Source of the DNA: Balamuthia mandrillaris
Taxonomy: Eukaryota; Discosea; Longamoebia; Balamuthiidae
Assembly: GCA_031835245.1 (NCBI GenBank)
Contig: JAVKOQ010000240.1
Coordinates: 16,650-80,649, forward strand
Direction of reading: 5' to 3'
DNA: 64,000 nt
Shown here: positions 36,200 to 46,516 of the stretch, in pieces
Position numbering within the stretch: position 1 is the first letter of the stretch
How the letters are laid out: every line of letters begins with the position of its first letter
Position numbers and translations under genes: made by a program
Notes under the pieces: model-generated
What the model was told of the DNA's origin: nothing
Database searches by the model: none
What the model saw: only the letters and a program-made list of their open reading frames with translations

Positions 36200-37234
36200 A
36201 TGAAAAGAAAAGGCACTTCACATTACAGAGCCGCAGAGGAAGAGAATGAAGCGGAAGTTCTGCGCAACGACAGCTCTGGCCGTACGAAGCGCCTTCGCCG
36301 GTACGTGACGAACGCCAACAAACTTAAAGAGAAAGAACCGGAACAAGAGCTGAGCGAAGGGGACGAAGAAGAGGAGGAAGAGGACGATGGCTCAGAATAT
36401 GAGGAACCTTCGACGGATGGAGAAGAGTATGAAGAAGAAGAAGAAGATAACCAAGAACCTCAAAAACCTTCCAAGAAGGTGGAATCTAACCCCTCGTCAT
36501 CCTCCTATTTACCCTGGACAGAATTTCCCAAAGGACAATGGGGAGACACACCCCGCCCCAAAGGCCGCAGCGCCACTGACAATCGCCCTCTGCTGGCTTT
36601 TCCCGAGAGAGCCTCCTGGCGGGCCTGGCTCTCCGCCAACTACGATTCCTCAGGCGGCATATGGCTGGTCTACATGCGCAAAGCCAGCAACCTCCCCTCC
36701 GTTGCCTACAATGAGGCCGTGGAGGAAGCCCTCTGCTTTGGTTGGATCGACTCCACTTACAACAGCTGGGATGAGCACCGGGGTCTGCAACTCTTCACCC
36801 CAAGAAAGAAAGGCAGCGTCTGGTCCAAGCTGAACAAGCAGCGGGTGGCCAGGTTGGAGGAGCAGGGTCTCTTGCGCACAGCGGGCATCGAGAAGATCCA
36901 GAGAGCCAAGGAGGATGGCTCCTGGTCCATCCTGGACTCGGCCGAGGCCTTGGAGATTCCCGAGGACCTCGCCCAGGCCTTTGAGAGTAACGGGCGAAGC
37001 AAAGCTAGAGCCCATTTCGAGTCCTGGGCGCCCTCCTCCAAGAAGGGCATCTTGGCATGGATCACTTTGGCGAAGAGGGCTGAGACCAGGGCTAAGAGGA
37101 TAGAAGAGACGGCTGCCATGGCGGAGCAGGGCAAGAAGGCTCTTTCTTGGGGCGGCGCTCAGAACAAAAACAATCAACAAACGACGAAGCCGACAACAAC
37201 AAAAAAGAAGACGGGCAAAAAAACAGCAGCATAG
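36200..37234 (+). CDS. YdeI/OmpD-associated family protein, intronless
   Basis: Single exon, 344 residues. The N-terminal 110 residues are low complexity with Glu/Asp runs and a basic KRLRRY cluster, a eukaryotic-style extension. The rest matches the bacterial YdeI/OmpD-associated family: FPERASWRAWLSANY, GIWLVYMRKASNLPSVAYNE, AVEEALCFGWIDS, LFTPRKKGSVWSKLNKQRV, then the C-terminal domain with LAQAFESNGRSKARAHFESW and the helix GILAWITLAKRAETRAKRIE. The C terminus adds a Thr/Lys-rich tail. This family is found mostly in bacteria, where a role in protection or stress is proposed; no enzymatic activity is established that I know of. The lack of introns, against six to thirty in most neighbours, suggests a bacterial origin by transfer, with later addition of the acidic leader. 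Confidence 0.88.
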   Translation: MKRKGTSHYRAAEEENEAEVLRNDSSGRTKRLRRYVTNANKLKEKEPEQELSEGDEEEEEEDDGSEYEEPSTDGEEYEEEEEDNQEPQKPSKKVESNPSSSSYLPWTEFPKGQWGDTPRPKGRSATDNRPLLAFPERASWRAWLSANYDSSGGIWLVYMRKASNLPSVAYNEAVEEALCFGWIDSTYNSWDEHRGLQLFTPRKKGSVWSKLNKQRVARLEEQGLLRTAGIEKIQRAKEDGSWSILDSAEALEIPEDLAQAFESNGRSKARAHFESWAPSSKKGILAWITLAKRAETRAKRIEETAAMAEQGKKALSWGGAQNKNNQQTTKPTTTKKKTGKKTAA

Positions 37235-37388
37235 TTGAGAAAGAGCGTTGTGCGAGTTATAATGTTTCATTCGTTTCGGTGGAAATACGTTTTTAAATAC
37301 AAGGGAAGAGCTCTAGCTTGAACAAAATGTGACTAACATCAGGAGGTGGTGAGTGAGAGTAAGACAGCCTCTTTGTCCGCACTGCAGC

Positions 37389-38007
37389 TTACGCACCGTT
37401 GGAGTTAGAAGTGGCAACAACCGCCATTCCTTCTGCCTCGTTTTCTCCTTCTTTCCGTTCTTGGGAATGGTCGCCTTCCTCCTCCGCAACTTTAGCTCGT
37501 TTCCTGGGGGACGGCTTGCTTCCTTCCTCTTCCTCCTGTTCTCCCGCTCCTCCTTCCTCTTCTTCCCCTTCTTCTTCTCCCGTTGCGGCGCTGTCTTTCT
37601 TCCTCTTCTTACCACTTTCGCCTGCTGTCGTGGTTCTCTTGCCTTTGGGTTGTTCCTTCTCTCCGGTTTCCAAAAACTTGAGAATGCGTTTAATGAGAAC
37701 AGGCTTTTTGCCAGAGCTGATCATGTCGTTCTCTTTACAATATTCCTTCAGCTGAGAGGCATTGTACGTGTTATGTAGGTCCTGTTTGGTCATTCCTTTC
37801 TTGATGGTGGAGATGGGAGGAGGCACATATTTTTTGCCCTGCCCTTCTTCTTCCTCCTCTTCCTCCTCTTCTTCCGCCTCTTCGTCTTTCTCCTTCTTCA
37901 CCTTTCCCTTGTCCTTTCCTTCTTCCTCCATAGCTTCTCCGTTAGTTGCTCGTCTTTTGGTGATTGTCTTCCTGGTTTTCCCTCTTTTACCGCGTGCCTC
38001 TTCCTCC

Positions 38008-38038
<31 letters not shown>

Positions 38039-38654
38039 TCTTTACCTTCTTCCTGTTCTTCGTCTGCTCTTCTTGTTGCTCCTCCGGCTCTTCCTCCTCC
38101 TCATCGGGATTCAAAGGCTCCAGTTCGAATATTTTTACCATCAACCTGTCCACCAGTACTTTTTTCACCGGAGTGGTCTTGGCCTCCAACGCGGCAGCCC
38201 ATTGCTTCAGCAAGGGGAGGGCCAGGTTGTGCAGGAACTGCTTGCTGCCGGTGAGCATGACCTCATCGGCTATCTGAGAGACCATGGACTCCCTCGAGCC
38301 CGGTTCCAGGAGCAGCATATCACAAAAGTAGCGCAGAAGCTCCTCCTTGCTGTCCGCGAGGAAAACGTCCAGCCCTTGGTCCCTTATGGCCAACTCCAGC
38401 TTGCGCATCTTCTCCGCGTTGGAGCGCTTGGCTCTATCAATGCCGAAAACCTCACAAGCCATCTTAAAGTGTCGCACGTCCAACACTCCGAGGAAGCCCC
38501 GTATGCCGATTTCCATGACCCTGTGGCCCAGTCGTTCCAAGAGTTCTGGCTTTTTGCCCGCGGGATCGACCTGATTGACGGTGAGGCTCTGTTTCAAGGT
38601 CTCTGTGCTGACCTTCTTGGCAGCTTCTTGCAGCTCATACGTATCTTGTGGCAT
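37389..38654 (-). CDS. SAP-domain acidic nuclear protein
   Basis: Single exon. The ATG at 38654 gives MPQDTYELQEAAKKVST; another in-frame ATG at 38768 would add a Lys-rich leader read through homopolymer runs, and is less likely. The N terminus resembles a SAP-like helix pair (STETLKQSLTVNQVDPAGKK). A helical globular region follows (GIRGFLGVLDVRHFKMACEV, to ALEAKTTPVKKVLVDRL). Long Glu runs then alternate with Lys-rich blocks, and a canonical SAP motif appears near the C terminus (LHNTYNASQLKEYCKENDM, then GKKPVLIKRILKFLE). A basic KRAKVAEEE segment could be a nuclear localisation signal. SAP motifs bind AT-rich DNA, so a chromatin role is likely. It ends convergently with the YdeI-like gene about 150 bases away. 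Confidence 0.8.
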
Positions 38655-38966
38655 TTGAAATGGTTTGCAAGCTTCCTCCGCGATGATAGAAACAGATTTT
38701 TTTTTGATTACGCTACCCTGTTTTTTTTTTTCACAGTCAGTTTTTTTTTTTGTTTTCAAAACACACATTATCTTTTTTTTTTCACGTACCGAAATACAAA
38801 AGAGAGATCTCGCTCACACTCCCCGCACAAAAAAAAATAACGGGAGGGGTTCCTTCCAACCAAGCAGCAGGAGCTGAACTCTTGTTCCTCGTTCTGCGTA
38901 GCGCAACCCCTTTTTTTCTCTTTTCTTTCTTTGTCTCTCTTTTATTTTAATAAAAATGTCTTCGCC

Positions 38967-39160
38967 AAGGTTCGATCCCGAGGCTTGTGGGGTGTCCAAC
39001 CGAAAAAAAAACTACCCGGTTGCTTGTACGGTTCGAACCCGTAACCTCCTATTTCTCACTCACAACAACTTGGCTACCCGGTTGCTTGTACGGTTCGAAC
39101 CCGGACCCTCCTATTTCTCACCCTCAACAACGTGGTTAAGAGTGCGGTTCGAACCCGCAC
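38967..39160 (+). repeat. Repeated T-arm/B-box-like elements, including a 62-base tandem repeat
   Basis: CTACCCGGTTGCTTGTACGG starts two copies at 39012 and 39074, each running about 62 bases. GGTTCGAACCC or GGTTCGATCCC occurs four times (38969, 39030, 39092, 39146). Two form perfect tRNA T arms: TACGG-TTCGAAC-CCGTA (39027-39043) and TGCGG-TTCGAAC-CCGCA (39143-39159). No A box or anticodon arm is visible, so they are not complete tRNAs. They lie just upstream of the RbfA gene. Confidence 0.7.
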
Positions 39161-39202
39161 CCTCGTTGCGACAAAAGAAGAAAGAAGCGAAGAAGAAAGA
39201 AG

Positions 39203-41322
39203 ATGAAGAAGGGAACGCCTCTTGCCCTGGCGGGACCGCGGCCGCTGTGTTGGTATTTCTCTTCGCACAGCGCCAAGGTGTCATGGACTCCTTGTTGTGC
39301 TCACTATTCCTCCTTCAAGTCTCCTCCTTCTCCTCCTACCTCTAGACGGCCTCCCCCTTCTCCTCCGCCGGCAGGAGGCCCAAGGGCTGGAGCCGGAGGG
39401 GAAGGAGACACACCCTCGACGGTGCGGCTGGCACAACAACAGGCCATTCTGGCCAAGAAGCTGCTTCCCTCTCCTTCCCTGGCCATGCCACCCGCACGCA
39501 TAAAGGCAAAAGTCTACGCGGAGGAGTCTTTGTCCCAACTCAAACAACAAATCAAAGGTTTGCTGCCATGTTGTGATTGAATTTGATTTTGTTTTTTTGC
39601 TGACAACAAATCATTTTTGAAACAAAAATATCAAAAAAGAGAGAGAACGTAAACGACAGCAACTGCAACTCGCCAAAGAGAGACATCGCGAGGCGCTCGA
39701 GAGGCAGGCCTTGGAGACGGCAGCCAGAAAAGCCGCACGGACCCAAGCCGGAGGCTTCCTCTTGCAACCTTCTGCTTCTTCTTCCTCCTCTTCCTCTCCT
39801 TCTTCCGCTTTCCCCATCTCTCTCAAAGAGGCAACGGCGTTTGCTAATGAATACGATGATGAAGCAGAAGGAGCCGAAGACGAAGATGAGGAAGAGGACG
39901 ACTACCTGCTGTTTGGTGAGGAGGATGAGGAAGATGAAGAGGATGAGGAGGGAGAGGATGAGGAAAACGACTTATTGGACTTTAACAAAACAATGCAACT
40001 GCTGAAAACGGATCCACAGCTGAGAAGGGACACTACTGGCAGCACCAAATACATCGAAGCGCCTCCGAGCTACGACAAACAGCTCCTTCAACGCTTCAAG
40101 CACGAGGAAAACCAGAAGGACGTGTTGCGCTCGTTCTCGAAAAAGAACAGAGGAGAAGAGGGGGATGAAGACGAATACTCGGAGGTGGAAGTCTATGGCA
40201 TGGATGCCAAACGACGGAGACAGCTGCGAGGAAGAGCGGCACGACGAGCTATACGAATGCAGAGGATGAAGAAGATCATGCGCCTGAGCAAACAAAACGG
40301 AGCTATTTTGGATACTACCACCGGTGACATAGAGATTACACTTCCATCCGTTAATAACGTTCTTCACAAAACGAACAACGCAAAATCACTTGTACCATCT
40401 CAGTTCTTGCATTACTTTTTGGACCCAGAGGCGCAAATCAAACGGCCTAGAGACAAGAAGTTGGAGGAGAGGGCCAAGAGGATGCAGGAACGGATGGAGA
40501 AGCATAAGTTTAGGGCCATGCGGCAGAAGAAGACGACCAGCCCCTACATTACGGATGCCAATGGAGAGGGTTTGACTCGAAGACAGATTCGAGTGGCCAA
40601 GTTTGTTCTCCTCTCTCTTACCCTCCCCTCCCCTTTCTCTCTCTCTCTCTCTCTCTCTCTCCTTGAATTAACACAACAAAAAATGCCCAGGCTGATATCA
40701 TCGGTGCTCCAAGCCATTATTTTCGAGCTGGAGGTGCCGGACATGCCGGCGCATGATATTTGGATCTCAAACGTGGAGGTCACCAGGAACATGCGCATCG
40801 CCAAGATTTATTGGGAGAGCACCAACAATGTCGATCTCATCGAGCAAGGTTTCTCCCCTCTATGCTTTTTTTCCCTCATCAATTTTCAAATCTATTTTTG
40901 CTGACACACTGTTGGTGTCCAATCATTTATCTGAAAGGCTTAACGAAGCACGCCCCAAGAATAAGAAGAATGTTGGCCCAACAAATCCAATTGAAGGAAG
41001 TGCCTGAACTCGTTTTCACCCGCGAGCGCGAATCCGACGAAGACATGAAGCTTGAAAAGTTATAATCCCTTCTCATTTCTGTTTTCTTCTTCGTTTCTTC
41101 TTTCCTCATTGTTTATTTCTTCTGTCTTCTTTTTTCCCTTGATCGTTACTCCTTCCCTTTTCCTAAAACCTTACTTCAACAACAACCAGAGTGATGCAAG
41201 AGATCAACGAGGTGGAAGGATGGACGGAGGAGGACGTGCAGCTCGGGATACGCCTCTTGGAAAAGAAAGAGAGGAGAGAGGAGGCGGAGAAACGAAGGCG
41301 GCAGGCAGCAGCCGGTTTGTGA
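39203..41322 (+). CDS. Mitochondrial ribosome-binding factor A
   Basis: A small-subunit rRNA maturation factor for the mitochondrial ribosome. The ATG at 39203 opens a basic, Ser/Pro-rich leader (MKKGTPLALAGPRPLCWYFS) consistent with a mitochondrial presequence. Exon 2 adds a basic helix, Asp/Glu runs and another long basic segment (RRRQLRGRAARRAIRMQRMK). The RbfA domain follows: LISSVLQAIIFELEVPD, DIWISNVEVTRNMRIAKIYW, and after an intron GLTKHAPRIRRMLAQQIQLK and VPELVFTRERESDED. These match RbfA strands and the C-terminal helix. An intron after KLEK joins in frame to VMQEINEVEGWTEEDVQLGI and stops at 41320-41322. A CT repeat lies in the intron at about 40,640. The protein is much longer than bacterial RbfA, as mitochondrial forms often are. 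Confidence 0.85.
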
Positions 41323-41535
41323 CTCGGAGCAACGCGCTGAAAGTTGGACAATCCGTGGCCGTATGTCGTTTCAAACCATGCAATTATTTTAACGAATCTC
41401 TCTTTTTAGGCGAGTTTCGCTATAAAAAGGTAATATTTGACGACCCTTTAACAAAGAAGCAAGGCTGCTCTCCCCCTCTCTCTAGGGTCCTGTCTCTCTT
41501 CTATGCATGATCGACGGAGAAAGCGGTGTTGATCC

Positions 41536-43591
41536 ATGCGGTTCTCGACGTTTTTGCGCTACTTTGCGGCGTTGATGGTGGTTGCATTGGCAGGCCCGAC
41601 TATGCTTTTCTTTTGTGGATCAACAGAAGAGGTGCGTGTCGAACCAAAATGTCCAATAGTGCCGGCCTCTTCCCCTTCTCCCTCGTCTACTCCAACAACA
41701 ACAGAGCCTAGGAGCATTGATCCCTACAACCTTTCTTTGCCCTCTTTGGTAATGTCCCTAGTACAAAGCGATGAGCCGGATCATGTGAAGGAGCTGCTGG
41801 ATCCAGTGTTACCCTCTCTAGTTACTGTGGTGTGGGTCAACCGAGAGAAGTTTTCCCACACTAAGACCGTTTTGGAGGACTGGTGGCGCAACGACCATCT
41901 TGGAATTCGCTGCATCTACGTTCTCAGCGGTCTGGAACAAGACTCTTTAGTGGAATGGCTGAAAGAGAAAGAACGAACTTTGGGCAAGGATCGCTTTACC
42001 CTGCTTGAAGACAACACTTTGCTTCCTCCTTTCGCCACTGTTAACGTTGCCTTGGAGCATGTTCGAACCAAATATTTTGTTGGTATTCATGCCGACACCG
42101 TAGTGGAGCCCCTCTCCCTCCATTACTTTCTTCGCAGAGCACTTCTCACGCCCGATGCTGTCGTCATCGATCCCATCATTTGGGAAGAGCATCTAGGAAG
42201 CCACGAGCTCATCCTTCACAGTACCTACGAGCTTCTCACAGCCTCCAAAACATCCGACCGCTCCTCCCTGGTTCCTCACTTTCTCCATCTTCCTCGACAG
42301 CATGTATCCATCTCCTGGTCCGCTTCCTCTACTTCGGATTCCATACGAGAGTTAACCAAAAAGTATGTTGCAACTCAGCCGATGACCGCGATGGGTGTGG
42401 AGTATCACTGCGCCTTCTTCGAGACTGCAGCGGCAAGACATCCCTACAAATTGCTAGACACCTTCGCCCCAGAGAACCCTCTTAACGCTGCTTTCGTGGT
42501 AGCGGAGATGAGTAGGATCATCGTGGTGGAGCCCCAGGCCATTGCCAAGTATGTCTTTCCGGAGGGTACCAATGTCATAGAGCAGGAGGATGTGTTCATG
42601 ATGATGTGGGCTTGGAGTCCTGAAATGGGTTATATTAGCAAGTACCTTCACATCGCACTTTCTCCTTATTGCTTGATCCTTTTATGATTTTTCCTTTTGT
42701 TTCTCCAGCTGTTATGCAGAGTCCAAGTTTGGTCACACTGCTGAGAATCCACGGTTCATGTTCTGGATACGCATGATCGGCTACCGCATGCGCGGCCTGG
42801 CCTTTGGAATAGGCACTGCAAAGGCTCTCCTCCCCGATCCTACCATCCAAACCCAAATGGTCATCGGAGCCTTTCTTCTGGTGGGCTCTAACCGTTTTCG
42901 TCTCTTCAACCCAGAAGAAAAAGGAGATTGGTTGGAGCCAAGAAAATTCTACTTGGAAGCGAAAAACGCTACTTACGCCTCTTCGACACCAACCCCTGTC
43001 CAGATGGAGTTTGCTCAAAAGAAGGACCTATTCATTCCGAAATGGAACGGAGAGCAAATGAAGAAATGGTTGGAACGCGTGGCCGTTCATGAAACGGAGA
43101 ATAAGAAACAGCACAAAGGATTCGTTATGCATAAGACGGATCGACTGAAGGTAGAAGGCTTTGACTGCAGCACTCAAACCTATCGCCAATACCATTTGTT
43201 GCGAGTGGATTTCGAGGTGGATGAAAGGGGGGACGAATCGGAGTGCCTATCCGCTCTTCCTTCTGTCTTTACGGCAGGCGCTTTCATCGTCATGGCCGTT
43301 CCAACAACGGACAATACCAAGGAAACTAGAGCCAAGAAGCTACGGCAACAGTTTTGGTTCGAGTTTCCTAACACATCAACAGAACAACAGTTTCTGGAGG
43401 AAGTGTTGCCAAGGGCGAAGATGCATGGAGGGCAGTGTGCGTTTGTGGAAGCTCAGAGCAACCCCACTTCGATCCTGTTGCCAACGATGGACGGAGCAGT
43501 GCGTTTGCTACGGTGGAAACATAATTTCAACTATGATGACTACACGGCGGCACTCGCCAGCCATATCATTCGTCCTCATGTTGTTGCCTAA
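41536..43591 (+). CDS. Type II membrane glycosyltransferase-like protein
   Basis: Two exons, 41536-42641 and 42709-43591, join in frame (YIS-N-CYAES) across a 67-base intron, giving 662 residues. The N terminus has a signal anchor (FLRYFAALMVVALAGPTMLF) followed by a Ser/Pro/Thr stem. The catalytic part looks like a GT-A fold: LVTVVWVNREKFSHTKTVLE, DHLGIRCIYVLSG, LLPPFATVNVALEHVRTKYF, then GIHADTVVEP, where the Asp in HADT sits where the metal-binding DxD-type motif is expected. EQEDVFMMMWAWSPE may supply a catalytic acid. The C-terminal half (PRFMFWIRMIGYRMRG onward) is conserved-looking with no named domain. Golgi glycan synthesis is the likely setting. Donor and acceptor are unknown. Confidence 0.68.
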
Positions 43592-43769
43592 GGGAGATTG
43601 CAGTGAAGAAAAGAACGAGACAGCAGCTGAGAACGCGAGACGAGAACTGGCGTTAAAAAAAAAAGAAACATACAAACCCCTATTTAATTTTTTGTAAACG
43701 AAAGAACAATAAGATACAAAAAGCCGTTTTGAACCTCCGAAGAAGACAGCCAGGAAGAAGAGGAGTGGG

Positions 43770-45462
43770 CTACTCGGAGGCAATTCCGGCAGAAGCCATC
43801 CAAGTCTGCACCAAACGTTCGCTCTTCAAATCCTCCAACTTCTCGCTAATCTTCACAAACTCCTCAAAGGAAATGCTGCCGCTTTTGTCCTCATCCGCAA
43901 AGGTAAACATCCTTTCCACATCGCTCCTCAGCTTCCTGCGATAATCCTCCCCTAGGCCTTCTCTCTGGAGGCGATGATGATAGGCCTGACTCTTCTCGGT
44001 CGCCAACAGCAGCTCCTCCAAGTCCAAAGAGCCGTTGCCATCTCTGTCCATATCGTTGAACAGCTGCCTCAGCTTTTGTCGTCGGATTATCTTCTTTAGG
44101 TCTTCTGAGACCGCACAAAACTCGCCAAAGTCTAGGACGCCGTTATGGTCCTTGTCGGCGTTTGCCATGATGGCATTCACCTCTTGTTGGACGAGAGCTT
44201 CTTTCAACTCGCCAAATGCATTAGCGATGGCAGCTCTGAGTTCGCTCACCTCAATGGTGCCGTTGCCATCCACATCAAAGTAGTTGAACATGCGATGAAG
44301 GTACTCGCTGTGAGCTTTACCAGATTGGTACTCTCTCATCATCCTCGTCATCTGGCCCAGGAACACAAACGTGAGGGTGAAGTGAGGTCCCAACCGCATG
44401 AACAGAGGGAAGAAGCCCTTGTAGACGGCGCCTATTCCTTCTGAGCGAGTGACCTTGAGGAACGCGTCGGCAGGATTGACGTAAAGGAGTCCTCTTTTGG
44501 TGACAGGGTCCACCGGTTGGTTATACATTCTCGTGCGGATGGTGTCGATTGGTGTGATTATCACCACAGTTGCAAATGCTGATGCTAATGCGCATGACAT
44601 ATCTTATGTGTTTGTGGTTATGCGTCAGTGAAAAGCAGAACAGAAAGAAGAAGTGATGCGTAGAAACGCAGAAGATTATTTGGAGGGAGAGAAGCAAACA
44701 AACCAACTAAAGGTCCATCCGACATCAACTTGTATCGCTGCACGAGGTTCTCTTTGAGCATAGTAAAAGCAGTCATATTCACCGCAGTGGCCAACGTGGA
44801 ACGCCAGATGCTCAATCCGGTGCCAACATAGAGGCCCCTAATACCCTCGTTTCTCACGATGGCGGCAAAGCCATCGCACACTCCTTTGTAGTTGTGTTGA
44901 TGGCCGGTGGCTCGTTTGCCGCTAGCCTGCATGCGAGTTTTTAGGATCTCAAAGGGGTTGCAGGCGATGGCGCCTACAGCTCCTGAAATGCCTCCCGCTG
45001 TCATTCGTTTCCATACTGGTGCGCCTATGGGTATGAAGTAAATGTAACACATAGGAAGAAAATGTAAGTTAGAGAGACAAGCAGCAATGCAGAGAAGCGA
45101 GTAGCAAAGAGAGCAGCGAAGATAGAGAAGCAGAGGACAAAGAGATGAGAAGAGAAGGACGAGAGAAAAATAGAAAACAAAAAAACCTTTGTCGTCTTTG
45201 GAGGTATGCAAAAGTTTAACGACAGGGTCATAGAGGCCAATACGAAAGCAGTTCTTGGAGCCTTCGCGAAAAAATGCCGTGACGAGGCCCTTCTCCAGGC
45301 CACGAACGCCCTCATGCTTGGCGATCTGCCGTATGCAGTCCCACATGCCTGAATAGAGTTTCTGTCCACTGGCGTTGAGCTCGCCTTGCAGCTGCAGTCT
45401 TACCTTTATGTTTGTGTTTTCAAAACAAAAGTGAGAGACCACAAAAAAAAAAAAAAAACGAC

Positions 45463-45554
<92 letters not shown>

Positions 45555-45771
45555 AACGACAAGAAAGCAAAGAAACAGAGGTATTGCGGTAGCATACCTT
45601 GGCGACGTCAAAAGGGTTGGTGAACACAGCGGCGAGCATCGGCGATGCCGAAGAGAACAGGAAGCCCGACCACTTGGGAACCACAACGGGCGGTGGGCAA
45701 AGCACGTCGTCCGGATGGGCCACATACCCCTTCGCACCCCCTGCTGCTGCTGCCGCCGCCGGTGAAGCCAT
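43770..45771 (-). CDS. Mitochondrial carrier with four C-terminal EF-hands
   Basis: A calcium-regulated inner-membrane transporter by prediction. Start is the ATG at 45771. Three carrier repeats: TNPFDVAKV then RLQLQGE (repeat 1), CNPFEILKTRMQ (repeat 2), TPIDTIRTRM (repeat 3). In the same final exon, directly after the last carrier helix (LGQMTRMMREYQSGK), come four canonical EF-hand loops: DVDGNGTIEVSE, DKDHNGVLDFGE, DRDGNGSLDLEE and DEDKSGSISFEE. All have Asp at position 1, Gly at 6 and Glu at 12. Carrier and EF-hands are in one uninterrupted 831-base open frame, so the fusion is not a splicing guess. Known calcium-regulated carriers (SCaMC/APC and aralar types) hold EF-hands at the N terminus; here they are at the other end. 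Introns: about 44615-44705, 45025-45185 and 45405-45597, the last with a GAAA repeat. Confidence 0.93.
45465..45555. repeat. GAAA microsatellite, about 23 copies
   Basis: Perfect GAAA (sense TTTC) repeat inside the first intron of the EF-hand carrier gene, bounded on both sides by CGACAAGAAAG. Confidence 0.97.
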
Positions 45772-45887
45772 CTCTCTCTGAATTGCTTTTTTTTTTGCTC
45801 GTCAACCTAGATGCCGTGACGACACGAAGAATTTAAGGAACCACCTTACAATTCATCAAAATTTTTCCAAGAAAAATTGCAAAAAAA

Positions 45888-46438
45888 ATGCAGAGAGATG
45901 AGGAAGAAGGTGAGCACGCTGATGCTCGAACGAGGAAGAAGACAGAGGCCGAACAACCTGGGGATGGTGGTGATGCAGGAGATGGACGGTTCAGCGAGGA
46001 GCAGGAAGAGGCGCTCCAGGCGCTACGAGACAGGATAAAAGAACTCCAAGACCAAGTACAAGCCAGAGCGGAGGAAGAAAAGTGAGTGCTCTCTCTCCTC
46101 GTCTCTTCTCTTGTTTTTTTGTGGCGCGTAACGTTAACAACGACTTGCTCCATTTGTTTTGTTGTTATTGTTGTGAATAAGAATGTATGACGCAGAGGCA
46201 AAGGACTACATGGAAGCACTCCACCAATACAACGAGCTAAAAGACATTGGGCAAATGCTTATGGGCAAACTTGGTATTCTATCCTTCCTTTTTTTTCTCT
46301 CTCTTCCTTCTTCTTCATGCTTCATACTTCGTTCTTCTTACCAAAGACCTACTACAAAAAAACAAATGAATAGCAACGTTGGAAGGTCTTTTGACAAGAG
46401 ACCTTTACGTCCGCTACGACCTCAAATGGGAAGATTAA
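45888..46438 (+). CDS. SWI5: Swi5 homologue (recombination mediator)
   Basis: Three exons, 45888-46081, 46182-46273 and 46374-46438, join in frame to a 116-residue protein. The N terminus is charged low complexity and a helix (EEALQALRDRIKELQDQVQA). The C-terminal half matches the Swi5 family: ALHQYNELKDIGQMLMGKLA, then TLEGLLTRDLYVRYDLKWED at the end. Swi5 works with Sfr1 to help Rad51/Dmc1 form filaments in homologous recombination. The size and C-terminal ending are typical. The gene is convergent with DNA-PKcs, 78 bases between stop codons. It is too split to show in any single open frame. Confidence 0.87.
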
Positions 46439-46516
46439 AAACAAAGGAGAAGAAAAAAAAAACCCTTGTTCCTACGTGTTGATGTGAACATCATGCATGA
46501 CAGAGACGGCCGTCTT

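Noticed and set aside
38655-38768. Upstream in-frame ATG extending the SAP protein
   Set aside because: The added stretch is read through homopolymer T tracts and is Lys-rich filler; the ATG at 38654 is a better start, though not proven.
38967-39160. Possible tRNA gene cluster
   Set aside because: T arms are present, but there are no A boxes, anticodon arms or pairing acceptor stems.
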